A DNA stretch of 64,000 nucleotides, taken from contig JACGZH010000002.1 of NCBI GenBank assembly GCA_014706385.1, positions 434,001 to 498,000 on the forward strand, in the 5' to 3' direction. Below are positions 33,042 through 46,115 of this stretch, piece by piece (position 1 is the first letter of the stretch; each line of letters starts with the position of its first letter). A model generated the notes under the pieces. That model saw only the letters and a list, made by a program, of their open reading frames with translations. It did no database searches and was not told the DNA's origin. The DNA is from Phaffia rhodozyma (taxonomy: Eukaryota; Basidiomycota; Tremellomycetes; Cystofilobasidiales; Mrakiaceae). A program made the position numbers and the translations under genes.

Positions 33042-35219
33042 ATGCCACAACCATCGACAAAGTCCCTGCTCCTCGCTTTGCCTCCAGAGATCATCTCTCA
33101 GATTCTTACCTATCTGTCTCTTTTGGATGTTCTCTCGATCTCTCAAACTCATCCGCTCATTCGTCAGATCGCGTCGATCCTTAACCCATTCACACCTATA
33201 GTTCTTCGCACCCTTATCGCCGGTATACCTTATCCTTCGAGCTTGAGGACACTCGGCGTGTACTCGTTTGTCCCTCGTTCAGTTTGGGTAGAGATCTTAG
33301 TGAGAGCTCAGGCGGGGTGGGTGTTGGATGAACTCGTCATCCCTCCAGGATTGAAGGAGATGGACTGGCAGGAAGTCTTCCTTCGTAGGTTTCTACCCAG
33401 CTGGGCTAGGGACAAGACTGCAGGGCAAAGCTGGAGAAGTCTATACATGAGGTATGTCCGTTGATCTCTTTTTCTTTTCAGCCAGGTAGATCACTAACAG
33501 CAATCTACGATGAGTAGAACACTTAGAAAGATTCATCATCGATCTCAAAGACCTTGCAACAAGGACGAACCTTTTACCTCTTGGATCACGTTAGATCGAA
33601 AAGGCACTGTCACAACTAATAAGCTGTACAGTGACACCTTCAACCCAGAAACCATTATTCGGGAGCTCACAGCTCAGGTATGTCTGCGACATTCATCACA
33701 TGGTGTCGCGATCAAAGATCTCCGTCTATGTATTCGTTCATCAGCGCTCATCCCTTTTCCTCTCAGAACGATCTCACGGGCTATCCAGCGACTATCCGTC
33801 CTCTCGTCCGTTTGACGGACATTTCCATCTTTGTGTTGGGTACTCTTGGTAAACCTTCGTCTTATCAACCCTCTGCGAATGCCCATGCCCTCTTGCATCC
33901 TCCACTGTGCTATCCAGTCGTGTCATCTGGGTGGGATCGATCCTGGCAAGATTTCAAAGCGTTTCCGCTGAATCCTCCTTCATGGAATACTCGGGCACCT
34001 GTTAGGTCCGATGGGCAACTTGGAAGAGGACGAAGTTATTCTGAGGGCGGACCCAGGCTGGTGGGTGATCTACATTCAGAATCCCCTTCAGATGAGTTTA
34101 TCGGTCAAGGTTTGAGGCGGATTGCAGAATCAAGAATAGAACCTCTCGTCGGGGAAGTTTCAAGGGCGGGCCCATCGTCATCGTTATCCAATCTTGCGCC
34201 CCGAGTGGATCATCCCGAAGACGATAGCCGTCGTGGGCGAAGACGGGGTATCCCCTTGAGCCGGACGTTGAGTGGAGGAAGGTCCTCCGCCACCGCAGCA
34301 TCTCCTTCTCATGCTTCTGGTTCTAATTGGACCCGTCCTGGTCTAGCCGGCTCTATCGGAAATTTCTTTGGGCTCAGACATTCTTTGTTTCACGCAACTA
34401 GCGAAAGAGCTGAGAACTCAGATTCTATCGTCCGCATACGTTCATCCTCTTTCATGTCTGCCTCACCTTCTCTCTCGACTGTCGATCCACCTGTGCCTGT
34501 GTCTGTATCTTTCCAGCCGTCATCTCCATCTGTATCTGCGCGCCTCTCTTCTGAAGCATCTCCGCGCTCTAGCTTGACATCTACTGCTCCCAAACAAGAT
34601 GCTTACACCCAGAGGAGCTCTGATCCTGTACGGCTTCCGTATCCAATCATGAAGCATCCGCAGCCTAGAGATAGTCACCGATTCTATCCAAACCACACAC
34701 CCGGCGGAGAGGATACGCGGAGGATTCCTCCAAGAAAGCTCCTGACTATCAATGATTTAGATCTCAATGGAGAGAACGAACTGGAAGAGGACAATGAAAT
34801 TTTAAGAGAGGAATGGCCAGAAGTGGAGGAAACTGCTCGATGGGTTGGGCCGACGATGTGCGTAATAGTCTCTGATGTGCTCTTTAATTGTTCTGAATTT
34901 CGTCGCCATGCTTCCACAGCTCTTGCTCTCGTTGCCGTCTTCTCGGCCAAAGGATACTCTGTCCAATTACTGATGAACTAATGAGACTTTTATTGGGCCT
35001 TTTAAATAACATGAAAACAGAGTAGTTGCAGCTTTACCGTCTCGACATTCATCGACTCACTCTGATGAAGCCTCGAAATGGAATAAAATCGATACATTGC
35101 CTAATCGTGGTTCATATGTTTCTTTCGACGCCGAAGACTTGTGGGCAGTTGCACCATGGTTAAGGGATGATGGGCTCGTTCCTCGAGGTCTAGTTGGGAA
35201 AGGAATAGGGTACCTTTGA
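33042..35219 (+). CDS. F-box protein with disordered Ser-rich C-terminal half
   Basis: Four exons (33042-33451, 33518-33677, 33767-34857, 35021-35219) give about 620 residues. An F-box of about 40 residues lies at the N-terminus (LALPPEIISQILTYLSLLDV, then LSISQTHPLIRQIA), so the protein would bind Skp1 and act as the substrate-binding subunit of an SCF ubiquitin ligase. The next section (for example WVLDELVIPPGLKEMDWQEV, TLRKIHHRSQ, TSWITLDRKG) looks globular but unrecognised. The rest is Ser/Pro/Arg-rich and probably disordered, ending WAVAPWLRDDGLVPRGL. The last exon is included because the frame, the phase and the GT..AG signals all fit; without it the protein would end at 34981. The target is unknown. 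Confidence 0.75.
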
Positions 35220-36022
35220 GATCCGTAAGAGGTCCGGTTTTCAGCGCGGCCAAGTTTATAAAGGAAAGACTTCCATGTTGATCAATCATGCCATTGGTGG
35301 CTCCTTGGTTTAGATGAGGATTATCTATCTTGATATCAACAACAAATATGACAAGAGAACGAACCCCGAACCTATCTGAGCTGTTTGTTGACGATCAGCG
35401 GCTTCAATATCATATGCAGCGGCAAGGAATTTCTGAGGAAAGGAATTTCAGGAGATGAGAAACAAGCCCCATGTGAAAAGAATCGGCTAGCTTGACACTT
35501 TCACACTCTCGATTCATATACTGGATGGACGTTCGAAGATTCTATATATTTACTTTTAGTTACTCGATTACAAGTTCTGATTGGGCACCCAACCAGGTTA
35601 TGTTCTCGTCCCAGACCGGCCCGGACGGCCGGACTTTCTTGGCGGTTACCGGAGTGTCCTTCTTTTCCCGACTGTCCGACAGTCGGATCTTAACCAAAGC
35701 GGAGGCCCAGTTCATCCATCGCTTCCAGCCTGGTTGGTCTATAGATTGTTGCCCGACGATGACGACAAATCCTCAGTTGCTTTCGCTCTTTTACCATCTG
35801 GACGCTAGACTGAAACATGTTCCCCATACCTTCGAATCCTTACTTCCCCACTATATATGCCCGTTCGTCTGACCATATTGGGTCCGGCCGTCGCCAAGGC
35901 TGGTGACCAAGTGGGCATGGTTAGGCATGGCCCGTCAATCGTACACTATATGAAGAAGAGGCGTCCATCTGAGTTGGACATAGTTGTTCTTCCATCACCT
36001 CCGACTTTTGTTCATCAATACT
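35220..36022. other. Intergenic region with a GC-rich patch
   Basis: No gene was seen. A GC-rich patch (ggcccggacggccggac) lies at about 35615-35640. Open frames here (for example 35492-35872) have no recognisable domain. It is presumably the promoter of the lactonase gene. Confidence 0.35.
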
Positions 36023-38150
36023 ATGCGCTATACTCTCGCGCTTTCTTCTCTCCTCGCTTTGGCTCAGGCCTCATCTCTTCCTGTGCGAAGACAATCGGCA
36101 AGAGTTGATGTCGCTAATCTTCCAGAGAATGTTCAGGTGTGTCTATACAATTCGTCAGGAAGAATGGTTTGACGAAGACATGATATTGATACTGAGTATG
36201 CGTCCCGTCGGGCTCCAAAGTACTTTGACCCGCTATCCTTCGCTATCATAGGAGGGAACTCCTCGAGGTCTCTTACAGATATCTGGACTCCTAATGGTAA
36301 CCTTACGGCCGGTTTCCAGGCGTATCATGCGGACTTCCTGAAACTTCTAGGAGGCTCTCCTCAATTACGAATCAGTATGTGTTGCTTCCTTGAACATCAT
36401 GTACAAAAGACAGACGCGACAAACTCAACGGCTTAACTTGATTCCCTGGTGTTGATACTTGACAGTTTCTGAGAACTTCAGCGGTTACTACTTTGCGCAC
36501 GAAGCTGCTATCTGGAAGCCGGACACCAATGAGCTGTGGGTTTGCACATTCATCCTTTTCATGAATCTGATGACATGCTGACTGGACAACCGCTTCTTGA
36601 CAATTGTTCAGCTTCTTCTGCTCGAACGCAGGAAATCGTATGTCTCAGCAAACCATGTTGTTTTCTCTTCCGCAGTTTTCGCACTTACAAACACTCTTTC
36701 TTTTTCATTGATCGATCGATCGTTGAATCAAAGCCAAGGGAGACTCTGGCCTCTATAAGAACAACAGAATCTTCAAGATCGCTTTGTCGAATTTGACGAG
36801 TGGAAATGAGACCCTTAATTTGATTCCTGAAGAAGTTGTTGCATCGCCTGCTGTTGAAATGACGAATGGTAAGTCTACATATTTGGGAGAAATGTTGTCT
36901 CATGCTTGAGCTAAGTGATCATATTTGTCTTAGGTGGAACTCCTTACAAAGGCCAGCTCTTGCTTGCCGCTGAGGGTCGAGGCGAAATCCCAGCTTCTTT
37001 GACTCTGGTCAACCCTGAGGCCCCGTACAACTCCACTGTCCTAGTTGATAACTTCTTTGGTAGAAGGTTCAACTCTCTGAACGATGGTCAGTCTTTCGAA
37101 CCTTTCTGTTTTTGGGGTATAACTATATTCTCTTGGACGATCAAACAATAACAATTTGTACACTTTTTCTTCTCTTCCGTTCTCTCATAGTTGTCGTTCA
37201 CAACAAGTCGGGATCTATTCTCTTCACCGATACTCTCTATGGCTACTTGCAGGGTTTCAAGCCATACCCTGGAGTATGTTCAATCCTCTTTCGTTTGATC
37301 CATATTGCATCGAAAACATCTGACAAATTTCGTTAAATCAAATGCTCCGTTTGATCATTACACTATTTCTTACAGCTTCCTGAGCAAGTGTATTCCTTCA
37401 ACCCCGAGACTGGCCTCGTTCGAGCTGTGGCCGAGCACTTTGGACACGTCAATGGAATTGCATTGAGCCCTGATGAAAGCAAGGTCTATCTGTAAGTTAG
37501 GCTCATTCTGAAATCTGCTTGGATGGTTTTCTAAATCTGATTTGACCCGCCTTTGTCAACAGGAGCGACACTGGGGCACAGAATGGGACCGTCAACACTT
37601 ACCTCCCTGCCACTATGTGAGTGATTCTCTATCTGTGATTTGCTGAGGTGAACCAAGGCTGATATGATAACGTGTACATAAAGTTATACGTACGATATTG
37701 AAGAGAATGATGGACAGATTTCTTTCGGAAACCGAAAACTCTTTGCTTACCTAGACTCGTGTGTATCTTCTTATTCAGTTCGGTATTATTTAAAAGAGCA
37801 CCTATGTTTAAAGCTGATTGTTCAATGGTTGAATCATTTCCCATAGCGGCGTACCCGACGGAATCAAGGTCGATAAGAATGGAAACGTGTACACTGGAGC
37901 AGGAGATGGAGTTCATGTGAGTGATTCCTTTTGTTACTTGAGTTGATAACCGAACAGATCGAATTTCTTTCTGATATGTCCGTGCAAACAGGTTTTCAAC
38001 TCCAACGGAGTTCTCCTTGGCAAGATCTTCCTCGGCGAGGGGTCTGCCAATCTGGCATTTGTCGGAGACCAGAAGTTGGCCATCTTGTCTGAGACCCGAA
38101 TCTATCTTGCTGAGTTCGGAGGGGATGTTGTTGGAACAGATCTTTGGTAG
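36023..38150 (+). CDS. Secreted SMP-30/gluconolactonase-like lactonohydrolase
   Basis: This is a beta-propeller hydrolase of the SMP-30/LRE family; fungal relatives open lactone rings. About ten exons are spliced at GT..AG sites: 36023-36136, 36197 onward, then blocks containing FAHEAAIWKPDTNELFFCSN, GDSGLYKNNRIFKIALSN, GTPYKGQLLLAAEGRG, VVVHNKSGSILFTDTLYGY, QVYSFNPETGLVRAVAEHF, NGIALSPDESKVYLSDTGA and VPDGIKVDKNGNVYTGAGDG, and the end ILSETRIYLAEFGGD. The first 17 residues (MRYTLALSSLLALAQAS) form a typical signal peptide, so the product is secreted. The AHEAA, NGIALSPD and DGIKVDKNGN motifs supply the metal-binding Glu and Asp residues of the family. The substrate is not predictable. Confidence 0.82.
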
Positions 38151-38815
38151 AAAACGGTTAAATATACCTATAGAACATCTCAATGTATCTGTTCAACTAA
38201 AACGATAGATGGATCGTAGTGATCAAACTCAATCACTTTAATTCTTCTGTTGACGGAGAGTTTGTCCAAATAGTTGAGTGCATGTCGGAATAGCTTCCTC
38301 TTATCAAACTTTGCAGTATGTATCAAGGAGGAGTCCCGCCGACGGTGGGTTGCTCTTGTCGATAAGATGTATGTGAGAATGTTTTCTATTTAATGTGGAT
38401 TTTTCGGCAGAAACTGGAAAGTGTAGGATGAAGACTGAGGAATTTAGGAGAACGCGTTAGAAGATTCGCGTCTCTTGAGGAGCGCTCGCCTTTGGAAAAC
38501 GGACACAACCACCTAACTTCCCAGTACATCTAGGAATGCATATATACCTGCTGATATTGCGATCGAACCTGGTCAGGTCTCTCTCTGACATCTTAAGCGT
38601 GTCATAGAGATAAGAAGAAACCCCAGTTCAACTTGTTTACTCCGAGGATATGTCCAAGCTCAATTATTCCTGTCGAATGGGCCACTCACTTCGAGTAGTC
38701 AGTGGTAAGCGACAAGTTTGCTTCACTTGCGCGTATCGTAGTATGTCTGGACTTAATCAGTGTTCTGTATGGTCACGTAGGCTTTCGGCCAATCAAACCG
38801 AGTGGCTGTGAGAAG
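38151..38815. other. Intergenic region upstream of HEM13
   Basis: No gene was seen. It carries the 3' end of the lactonase gene and the promoter of the coproporphyrinogen oxidase gene. Confidence 0.35.
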
Positions 38816-40638
38816 ATGTTGTCCACACGTCCTAATCTCGCTACTCCTTCTCCTCCGAAAAATACCAACGGCGGAAACAGCAATATGAGGGCTATTTCCT
38901 TGATTGGAGGCGTTAGTCTTCTAGTTGGAGGTAGATTATTCTTGGGGGATACTTTGGCTGTGAGCCCTCTCATTTTTTGTTTGACGATACCTCCCCTAGT
39001 CTGACGTGTGCGGTAAATCGTTGCATTATGTATAATGACACTTTAGGAGAGTGTTGAGGATTTCAAACAGTCTTTCTTGCAAGCATCCGGTTTCGGTTTC
39101 TCCCTGAAAACGCTTGAGCTATCGAAGGATGCGGAGGTTACAGTTGTGAGCAAACCTTTAGGATGAAGATCTGTTGGAAAAGCCTATCTGACTATCTGCT
39201 GTTACTCTTGATTATTCAACTAGTCACCTATGTATCACGATATGGAGGCCTACATCAAATCTCTCCAGTTGCGAATCACTTCCGCCATAGAAGACCTCGA
39301 GAAGCGAACACAGCCGCGTTCTCTCTTGTCTTCATCTTCTCGTATGTTCTTCACAATGACCTGTCTGTTTCTTTTGTGTATTTCTTAACCATCTGAAGTG
39401 CTATCTCTTACGCTTGGCCTCGTCAGCTCCTGCCAAGTTCATTCATGACCATTGGCTTCGACAAAATGACGGCGGAGAAGGAATCACCTGCGTGATTTCT
39501 GACGGAAATGTGATCGAAAAGGGAGGTGTCAATGTGTCTGTTGTCCATGGGATGCTCCCTCCGAATGCTGTACAACAGATGCGCGCCAACCATTCTGCCT
39601 TGTCCTCTGTCGGACCTGGAGTCTCACTTCCGTACTCTGTATGCGGGCTATCCCTTGTACTTCATGCGAAGAATCCCAAGGCACCTACGGCCCATATGAA
39701 CGTCCGATACTTTGAGACCTACGACCCGAAGGATCCATCAAAACCACTGGCCTCTTGGTTTGGCGGAGGGTTGGATCTGACTCCGAGCTACTTGTATGAA
39801 GAAGATGCCGAACATTTTCACGGCGTCGTGAAGAACGCTTGCGAAGGACACGGCAAGGATATCTACCCGAGCTACAAAACTTGGTGCGACGAGTATTTTT
39901 TCCTTCCGCATAGAGGAGAAGCGAGAGGAGTCGGGGGAATCTTTTTCGACGATTTAGATGAGAAATCGGCAAAGGCCAAGGTGAGATATGCTTGATTTTT
40001 CAGCCAGTTCTTCACGATTTCTTTTTTTCTTTCCTTAATCTTGTTTGCCTTTCTGTTTTCCACGTCTTTTAGTCAAACGGAGTTCAGCCAACCAAGGAAG
40101 AGATCTTTGACTTTGTTAAATCTGTTGGAGATTCCTTTGTGCCCGCTTACGTTCCTATCCTTGAGAAACGGTGGAAATTACCTTATACGCCTGAACAATG
40201 GCGCTGGCAACAGATTCGGAGAGGCAGATATGCCGAGGTACGTTCTGTCTTATGTGAGCTGACTTTGTTATCTTGTTTGCTAACCTGTTGTTCAATCGTT
40301 TCGTCTCTCCCTCGATGTTCTATCTCGTGTGTAAACAGTTTAACTTGGTCATCGATCGAGGAACTAAGTTTGGGTTAGTGACAACGATTCTTTGCGTCTA
40401 TTTGGTGCTTTCTTTGGTCCTCGGCTGTATTGTTACTGATCAACTGCTCTGTTTGACATTCTCCGTTCCTAGACTGATGACGCCGGGCGCGCGAATAGAA
40501 AGCATTCTGATGACCATCCCACTAACGGCTCGTTGGGAATACTGCTCAGAGTTAGGAGAACAGGGTACAGAAGAGGGTCGCCTAATGGAGGTGTTGAGAG
40601 AGCCAAGAGAATGGTTGAAGGCAGAAGAGTCCAACTAG
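38816..40638 (+). CDS. HEM13: Coproporphyrinogen III oxidase, oxygen-dependent
   Basis: This enzyme converts coproporphyrinogen III to protoporphyrinogen IX with O2 in heme synthesis. Exons are 38816-38959, 39047-39145, 39224-39341, 39427-39980, 40073-40237, 40339-40373 and 40473-40638, and the phases agree at every junction. Conserved blocks are [88 protein letters not shown] and [15 protein letters not shown]. The His of HMNVR and the Asp of GGGLDLTP are among the active-site residues. The N-terminal extension ([14 protein letters not shown], then [13 protein letters not shown]) looks like a mitochondrial leader with a hydrophobic sorting segment, whereas S. cerevisiae Hem13 is cytosolic. 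Length is about 426 residues. Confidence 0.95.
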
Positions 40639-40902
40639 ATATTCGGGTATCCTATACATAGAACGCTATATCTGATTGAAATATAAAAGAACGACTGCAC
40701 GCAGTTGAAATTGATGATGTGATAATAACCCTAAAAATGCACTTATCGCTTGCTCATAAGCCACGGATAGTCAGCCGACTTCGGCTACACAACTTTCACT
40801 TGCGATTACCTTCTGGCTTGCTGTTTGTATTTAATTTTCTTTCCCTCTCTCGACCGACTACGACTCTGTTTAAGACACTAGACGTTCCCAATCATTTTAG
40901 CT

Positions 40903-42090
40903 ATGTCTTGTTCGAGTCTCTCTAAGAAAGAAGGTCGGCCAAAATCTGCTCGGCAGCCTCTACCGTCTTCAGCTCGGAACAACTTGGCTGGCCAGTCGGC
41001 CTATACTCGACATAAGAACCAAGTCGCGATCTACGACCCGGATGGATCTAGAACGAGAAACTCTGAGGACGAGAGGCGGTCGAGAAACAAGACTGATTGG
41101 GATTTATTGAAGCAAGAACACCAGTTGAGCATCCATTCAATAGCCACGTTAGATAGAGTGTTATGTCTGGGCTTTTAGTGACGTTTTTGACCGTATTTTG
41201 CTATCCTTGTTTCTCCTTTTTTTCTCAATCAAGTTCAGATTTATTCGTGAAGACGAGACCGGATCCACCGTGGAAACCCCTTCTGAGTCCCTAACAGCGT
41301 ATGGACGATTGATTGCCAAGCGATACGAAGAATCACTGTTTAAGGAGTACGCTCTCGTTGATCTTAAGCATTACAAGTCCGGTCAGGTATGTTTAATCTG
41401 CCGACATATATATCGTTAACATTCGTTGTTAGAAAATGCCATCGAATTCTCGAGAAGAGACTTAGTCTAACCAGACCTTGCCCTCTACATTTTCTGTCCT
41501 GATCCTTCACTGGTACTGCAGGTTGCACTCCGATGGCGAACGCCTGAGGAAGTGATTGGTTCTATCGGATCTTCGACTTGTGGCTCATTGAGATGTGCCT
41601 ATCATCTTCCTCCTCTGTCATCTGATGCACCGCCTTGTCCACCTTTAGAAGCGGTATGAGTTCTTGTCTATCATTTTTGTGACCCCGTTGCACATGCACA
41701 TACGCAGATATTCCTCCTCTTTAACTGCTGACTCTTCCTTTTTCTTTCTTTTCCCTCTTCACCGCCGTCCTACTCTGTGGCTTTCAATTCCAACTATCGA
41801 TCAAATAGTTCGAGCTTCCTTTCTCTTATGTTGAAAAGGAAGAGGCAAAGACCGCTTTGGTCAAAGTTGTTTGCTGTAAGAGATGTAAAAAGAAGCTGCT
41901 GCATGGGACAAGCTCCAAGGCACAAGGATCGGACAGCGACCCCAAGGAGGCTACCCAGGCTAGAAGGCGCTCAGGAAGAGGAGGACGAATGGACAGAGAA
42001 AGCCAGAGTTTGAGCCCAGACAGAAGGGCAAGCCGGAAGAAGAGGAGAGAAGGTAACGGCGATGGCAGGCAGCGTTCAGAGAGTCGCTGA
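40903..42090 (+). CDS. FRA10AC1-like protein, putative splicing factor
   Basis: Exons are 40903-41123, 41239-41386, 41522-41653 and 41809-42090. The first intron uses the less usual donor gttgag, but the join restores HQFIRED in frame. Conserved blocks of the FRA10AC1 family are DWDLLKQEHQFI, AKRYEESLFKEYALVDLKHY, KSGQVALRWRTPEEVI, a zinc-binding pair CGSLRC, FSYVEKEEAKTALVKVVCC, and the second pair CKRC. The C-terminal 60 residues are Arg/Ser-rich (RRASRKKRREG), as in splicing proteins. The human homologue is a nuclear protein found in late spliceosomes. An active spliceosome is expected in so intron-rich a genome. Length is about 260 residues. Confidence 0.82.
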
Positions 42091-42633
42091 GGAGCTTATA
42101 TATATTGACAATATACAACTTGGAGGAAGAGACTTGTTATAGTCAACTCGAGTCCGTCCCTGTTCGCCTCACACAACAGATACAGCTCGATTGACTGCAG
42201 AATGAGAACAATACAATCCGATTTGCATGTGTCATCTTCTAAAGTAGGATCATCGCTGCTGGTGACATTGCGTGTATAGCGGCCAATTACCTGTCATACG
42301 TAACCGTAACCTGACTTGGCTGCGGAATGGCCCGCGGCCATATAACCACACAAACACACGTAACCAAGAACAAGCGGACCGCTTGTTTATTTACTCCTCT
42401 CACGTTCGTCCGCAGCAGCACGCTTCTATCATTTCTTTTACTTCTCTTTACCTTTCCTCCTTTCTTTCTTGTCGTCTTCTCTTTTCTTATTTCCATTCGT
42501 TCACCCTCTTTCCACATCTTTATATCTCCTACCTCAGCGCTTCCCTTTCTCGTTTTGGTCCATCGTCCAGAGAGTAGCCTCTTTCTTTCGTTCATCCTTT
42601 GTTTCTTTTATTCTTCCTTCTCTAGCGTCTGGC
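42091..42633. other. Pyrimidine-rich leader region
   Basis: The last 250 bases are strongly C/T-rich (cttctctttacctttcctcc), a common feature of fungal promoters and 5' leaders. No separate gene was recognised. Confidence 0.4.
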
Positions 42634-45424
42634 ATGCTATCTTCCAACTCTCCCTCCGCTGCTTCTTCTTCTTCTACTACCACCTTCTCCTCTGTCAATC
42701 CCTCCTCGTCCTCTCCTAAAAGAAGAAACGCGCCTCCACCTCTGGACCTACAAGCCAACCAGCATCAGCCGCGTCCTTCTTCAAACTCGCCTCTCAAACA
42801 GTCGTTTACCCCCACTTCGGCTCGTACGTATACCACCATCTCCTCCGCCTCATCTCCTTCGACCCCAGGCTTTGGATCGTCCACCTCTACCTCTGCTTCG
42901 TCTTCTTTCTTCTCTTCCTCCGTTAAGGAGCTTACCTCAAGTGGTCACCAATCAACTCCTTCATCGTCTGGTTTCAAGTTCTGGAAGAAACGAAGCGTAT
43001 CGGGAGCGAATGTCTCGAGCCAATCGTCGACGGTAGCCCAGTCTAAAAGCGCGTTGGACTCGTCGCGTCAACAAAAACAACGGGATCAGCACCAGCACCA
43101 GTCGCCTCATCAGACCTCGGACTCTCTACCTTCCCCTTTGAGTACTACTTCCTCTCACCATCGGATTCAGCGGAAGCCGAACTCTGTGCAAACGTATCCC
43201 TTTGATCTCAGAGCATCGTCTTCAGAAGATACTCTCCCCTCCCGACGTTCAGGTGCGTTCTTTGACAAGTCCTACCATTGGACTCAAGCCGAGGGACCCA
43301 TGCCGCCCTTTCCCGATGGCTTTTCTTCTATGCGGGACCTTCGTTCGGCCTCATCCTCACAGTTGGACCTCGTATCAGAGGGATCCAGCATGAAAGAAAG
43401 CGAGAGGCGCTTTGTCTCGACCAGAAGGACAGGAGGGAGCGTAGAATCTCCAGCCATGGCGTTCGGCAAGGGTTGGGGAGAAAACCCCATGAATACTGGG
43501 AGCCCGAATGTCGTGAGGAACCGCAATAGGGGGCACGAACGAAAACGATCCAATAGGTAAATATAATATCTTCTCGCCTTCTTTGCAATACCCATCGTAC
43601 CAAGTCTTGACTGAAACATGCCTTCTTGCGACGCTCATTTCCCTTCAAAACAGTATGTCCAACTTGCCTGAGTCATTACCCTCGCGGGAGTGCTTGATAT
43701 CTCCAGACACACATCCTCAGTCTCGGCGATCATCCGCATCATCTTCCTTCCCCTCCCGTCGACCCTCGTCAGCACAACACCGCGTCCTGCATTCTACTTC
43801 CGACCAGAGTTCGGCCACTTCTTCCAAAATGACTTCCACCAGACGGAAACCCTCCTCGGTTATCAGGCCAGTGTTTACCTCCCCTCAAGCTTCGCCACAG
43901 ACCCTTCATGAGCAGATGGACGATTGGTGTCGGATATTACCGACAGAACCAATTGAATCCTTGGGACTAACCGCACTCCCAACATTTATCGTTGTACCGG
44001 CAACACCCGACTTGGGTAGCAATCCGAATAGTACGGAAGAGCTGGATTCTGAACTTGTGACGGATGAGCAGAGTAAAGAGAAGCAAGCTGAGGAAGAAGA
44101 AGAGGGAAACATTTCGGACGAGTGCAAGACCCCCACGAACGCCAGCGACGTTTCTTTCCACAGAGCAGCCACACCTCCTATCTCGCCATCCCCATCCTCA
44201 TCATTACCATCATCGTCGATAACGGTTGATCAAATCAAGACCAAACGATCTCCATTGTTACTTGATTTATCGGCAGACGATCTTGGTTTCAATTTTGCCA
44301 GCTCGTTCTCTTTCGACTCCTCATTCTCCTTCTCTGAGTTGAAACCCTCTACAACCCTACCCCCTGTGGCATCAGCCCCGTCTATGACTGAGGAGTCCTC
44401 CCCTTCATCATCATCATCATCAACTTGTCCTTCACCTGTGGCTTCGCCTACTGTTGCCCTTATATTAGAGCCCCCGAAGGTAACGACCTCACCTGCTTCG
44501 CCGCCTGTGCGACCATCGCGATCAATACCACCGATACCCGTCTCTGTCCCAGCCGAAGTAGCCCTTCCAGAGCTTGTCTCTTCGACCTCTTGTTTTTCAA
44601 CCTCTTCTGGCTTCACAAGTGATGAGTACGAGAGTCCGCTTTGGGAGCATCCAGAGCTCCAGGTCAATGTCATTCCTGAAGAGGATATTGACGAGGTAGA
44701 TGATCAGCTCGACCGATTGCTCGCCAGTCTTTCAGTCGACAATCTGCAGACACCGAAAGCTAGCCCGAACCTGTCAGAATCCACTTCAGTCGCCTCTTTG
44801 GCTTCCATTCTTGCCAGCTCTCCGACCGCGTTTGATCACTTCCCGCTTCCCCCTCCAAGGTCGGACCGCAACACGCCATCCACCTCGTTTTCTGCTCCCA
44901 TGCTAACCGGCCAATCCGGACTGGGTTTCGGGATCGAGGCTGGCGACAAGCTGGACCTCGAGCCAAGAGGTAGGTTACCTTCGCCTATGCTCGTACGAGA
45001 TCATCGGAAACCGTTCTATCTCCGTCAGGAGAGAAGCTATTCAGACCGAACCGGACTCAAACAAATAGACGACCGTGTGCCCTTGCAATCTTCAGTACGA
45101 TTTAACCAGGACGTCCAGATCACCGTCGAACCATCCGTCAATCAGCCGTCGTCAAAATCCAAGAACTCATCTTTTACCCCTTCACTTCCTTCGGCTGGGT
45201 CCATCGACTCGAACCTATCGCTCTACTCGACCGATCTTGAGGACGAAGACGGGGAGGACAGCACTTCCTGTCAGCATGGTGATCTCGAATCGGTCGAAAT
45301 CAGAGAGATGGAGAGAGTCGACTTCCGAGTTGTGTTCGCTAGGTCAACAAAGCCGGCGTTGGACGAGACGATGCCGACGGTGATGGCCGACCAGATATCA
45401 GAAAAGGAAGCTGTAGCTCTTTGA
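42634..45424 (+). CDS. Large Ser/Pro-rich protein of unknown function
   Basis: Two exons (42634-43556 and 43654-45424, donor gtaaat, acceptor cag) give about 898 residues. The protein is dominated by Ser, Pro and Thr, with Glu runs (KEKQAEEEEEGN), and has no domain I recognise. Less biased stretches that may be conserved in relatives are SYHWTQAEGPMPPFPDG, EQMDDWCRILPTEPIESLGL, SPLWEHPELQVNVIPEED and the C-terminal EIREMERVDFRVVFARSTK. Many Ser-Pro and Arg-x-x-Ser sites suggest phosphorylation. The start at 42634 is chosen because upstream in-frame sequence is leader-like; it is the first ATG of the Ser-rich frame. Confidence 0.75.
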
Positions 45425-46115
45425 TCCTGGGAGTCTGAAACCTGCGTTGTCTCTGCTTCTAATCATTTAAACCTTCTTTTTTTTCCTTTGTACTTGCTGG
45501 AGTTAGTCTGCGATCTCTTCTCCTATAAATTTCTTCTGTCTCGCCCAGTTTTTGTTCAGAGCGAGGTGTGCGCACTCGATTCAACGGTGTAGACTCTGCC
45601 TTTTTCTTCTCCTTGTTCTTCTTCTCTATTTTCCTTACTTGGTTTGCTCTTATACACTCAGCTTCCTTCTATATCAAACTTATCTTTATAAACCAGGGTT
45701 TTTTCTCTCTTTCGTGAATGCTTCTTCTCTTTTGTCTTTGGTCTTCCTCTTCCTCTGGTCTGAGTTCTACTCTTGTTTTGTCTGTTTCTTTCCTTGTCTC
45801 TTTCAGTTTTCCCATTCACCATCCTTACTCATCTTATATAACTCCGGCGCTGGCGTTCGCCTCCTGTATTACTTTCCTTTTCCTCTTCTTAGATATACTT
45901 CTTTCGGTCTTTGGTCTCTTTCCCTTTCTAGTCGTCTGTATCGATTCATGTGTTCGTCGGCGAATTTATCTTACGATCAAGCCTCGTTCTTTGTTTCAAT
46001 CCGGTCGGATTAAATTTGAGGAGAATGATTCAGAGAACTGTTCTCAGACGATCCATCTACGAGCTCTTATGGTATCACTCTGATAAGCTTACATATCTCA
46101 TTCTTATATTCAAAT
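45425..46115. other. Convergent 3' regions
   Basis: Between the stop of the Ser-rich gene and the stop of the REX3 gene on the opposite strand lies T/C-rich sequence with no recognisable gene. Frames such as 45552-46013 are biased Phe/Leu/Ser translations of pyrimidine tracts. Confidence 0.4.

Noticed and set aside
35492..35872. A 126-codon frame upstream of the lactonase
   Set aside because: No recognisable domain, no clear start context, and it lies in the promoter region of a firm gene.
45552..46013. A 153-codon plus-strand frame rich in Phe and Leu
   Set aside because: It lies between two convergent genes and reflects pyrimidine-rich 3' UTR sequence; no family was recognised.
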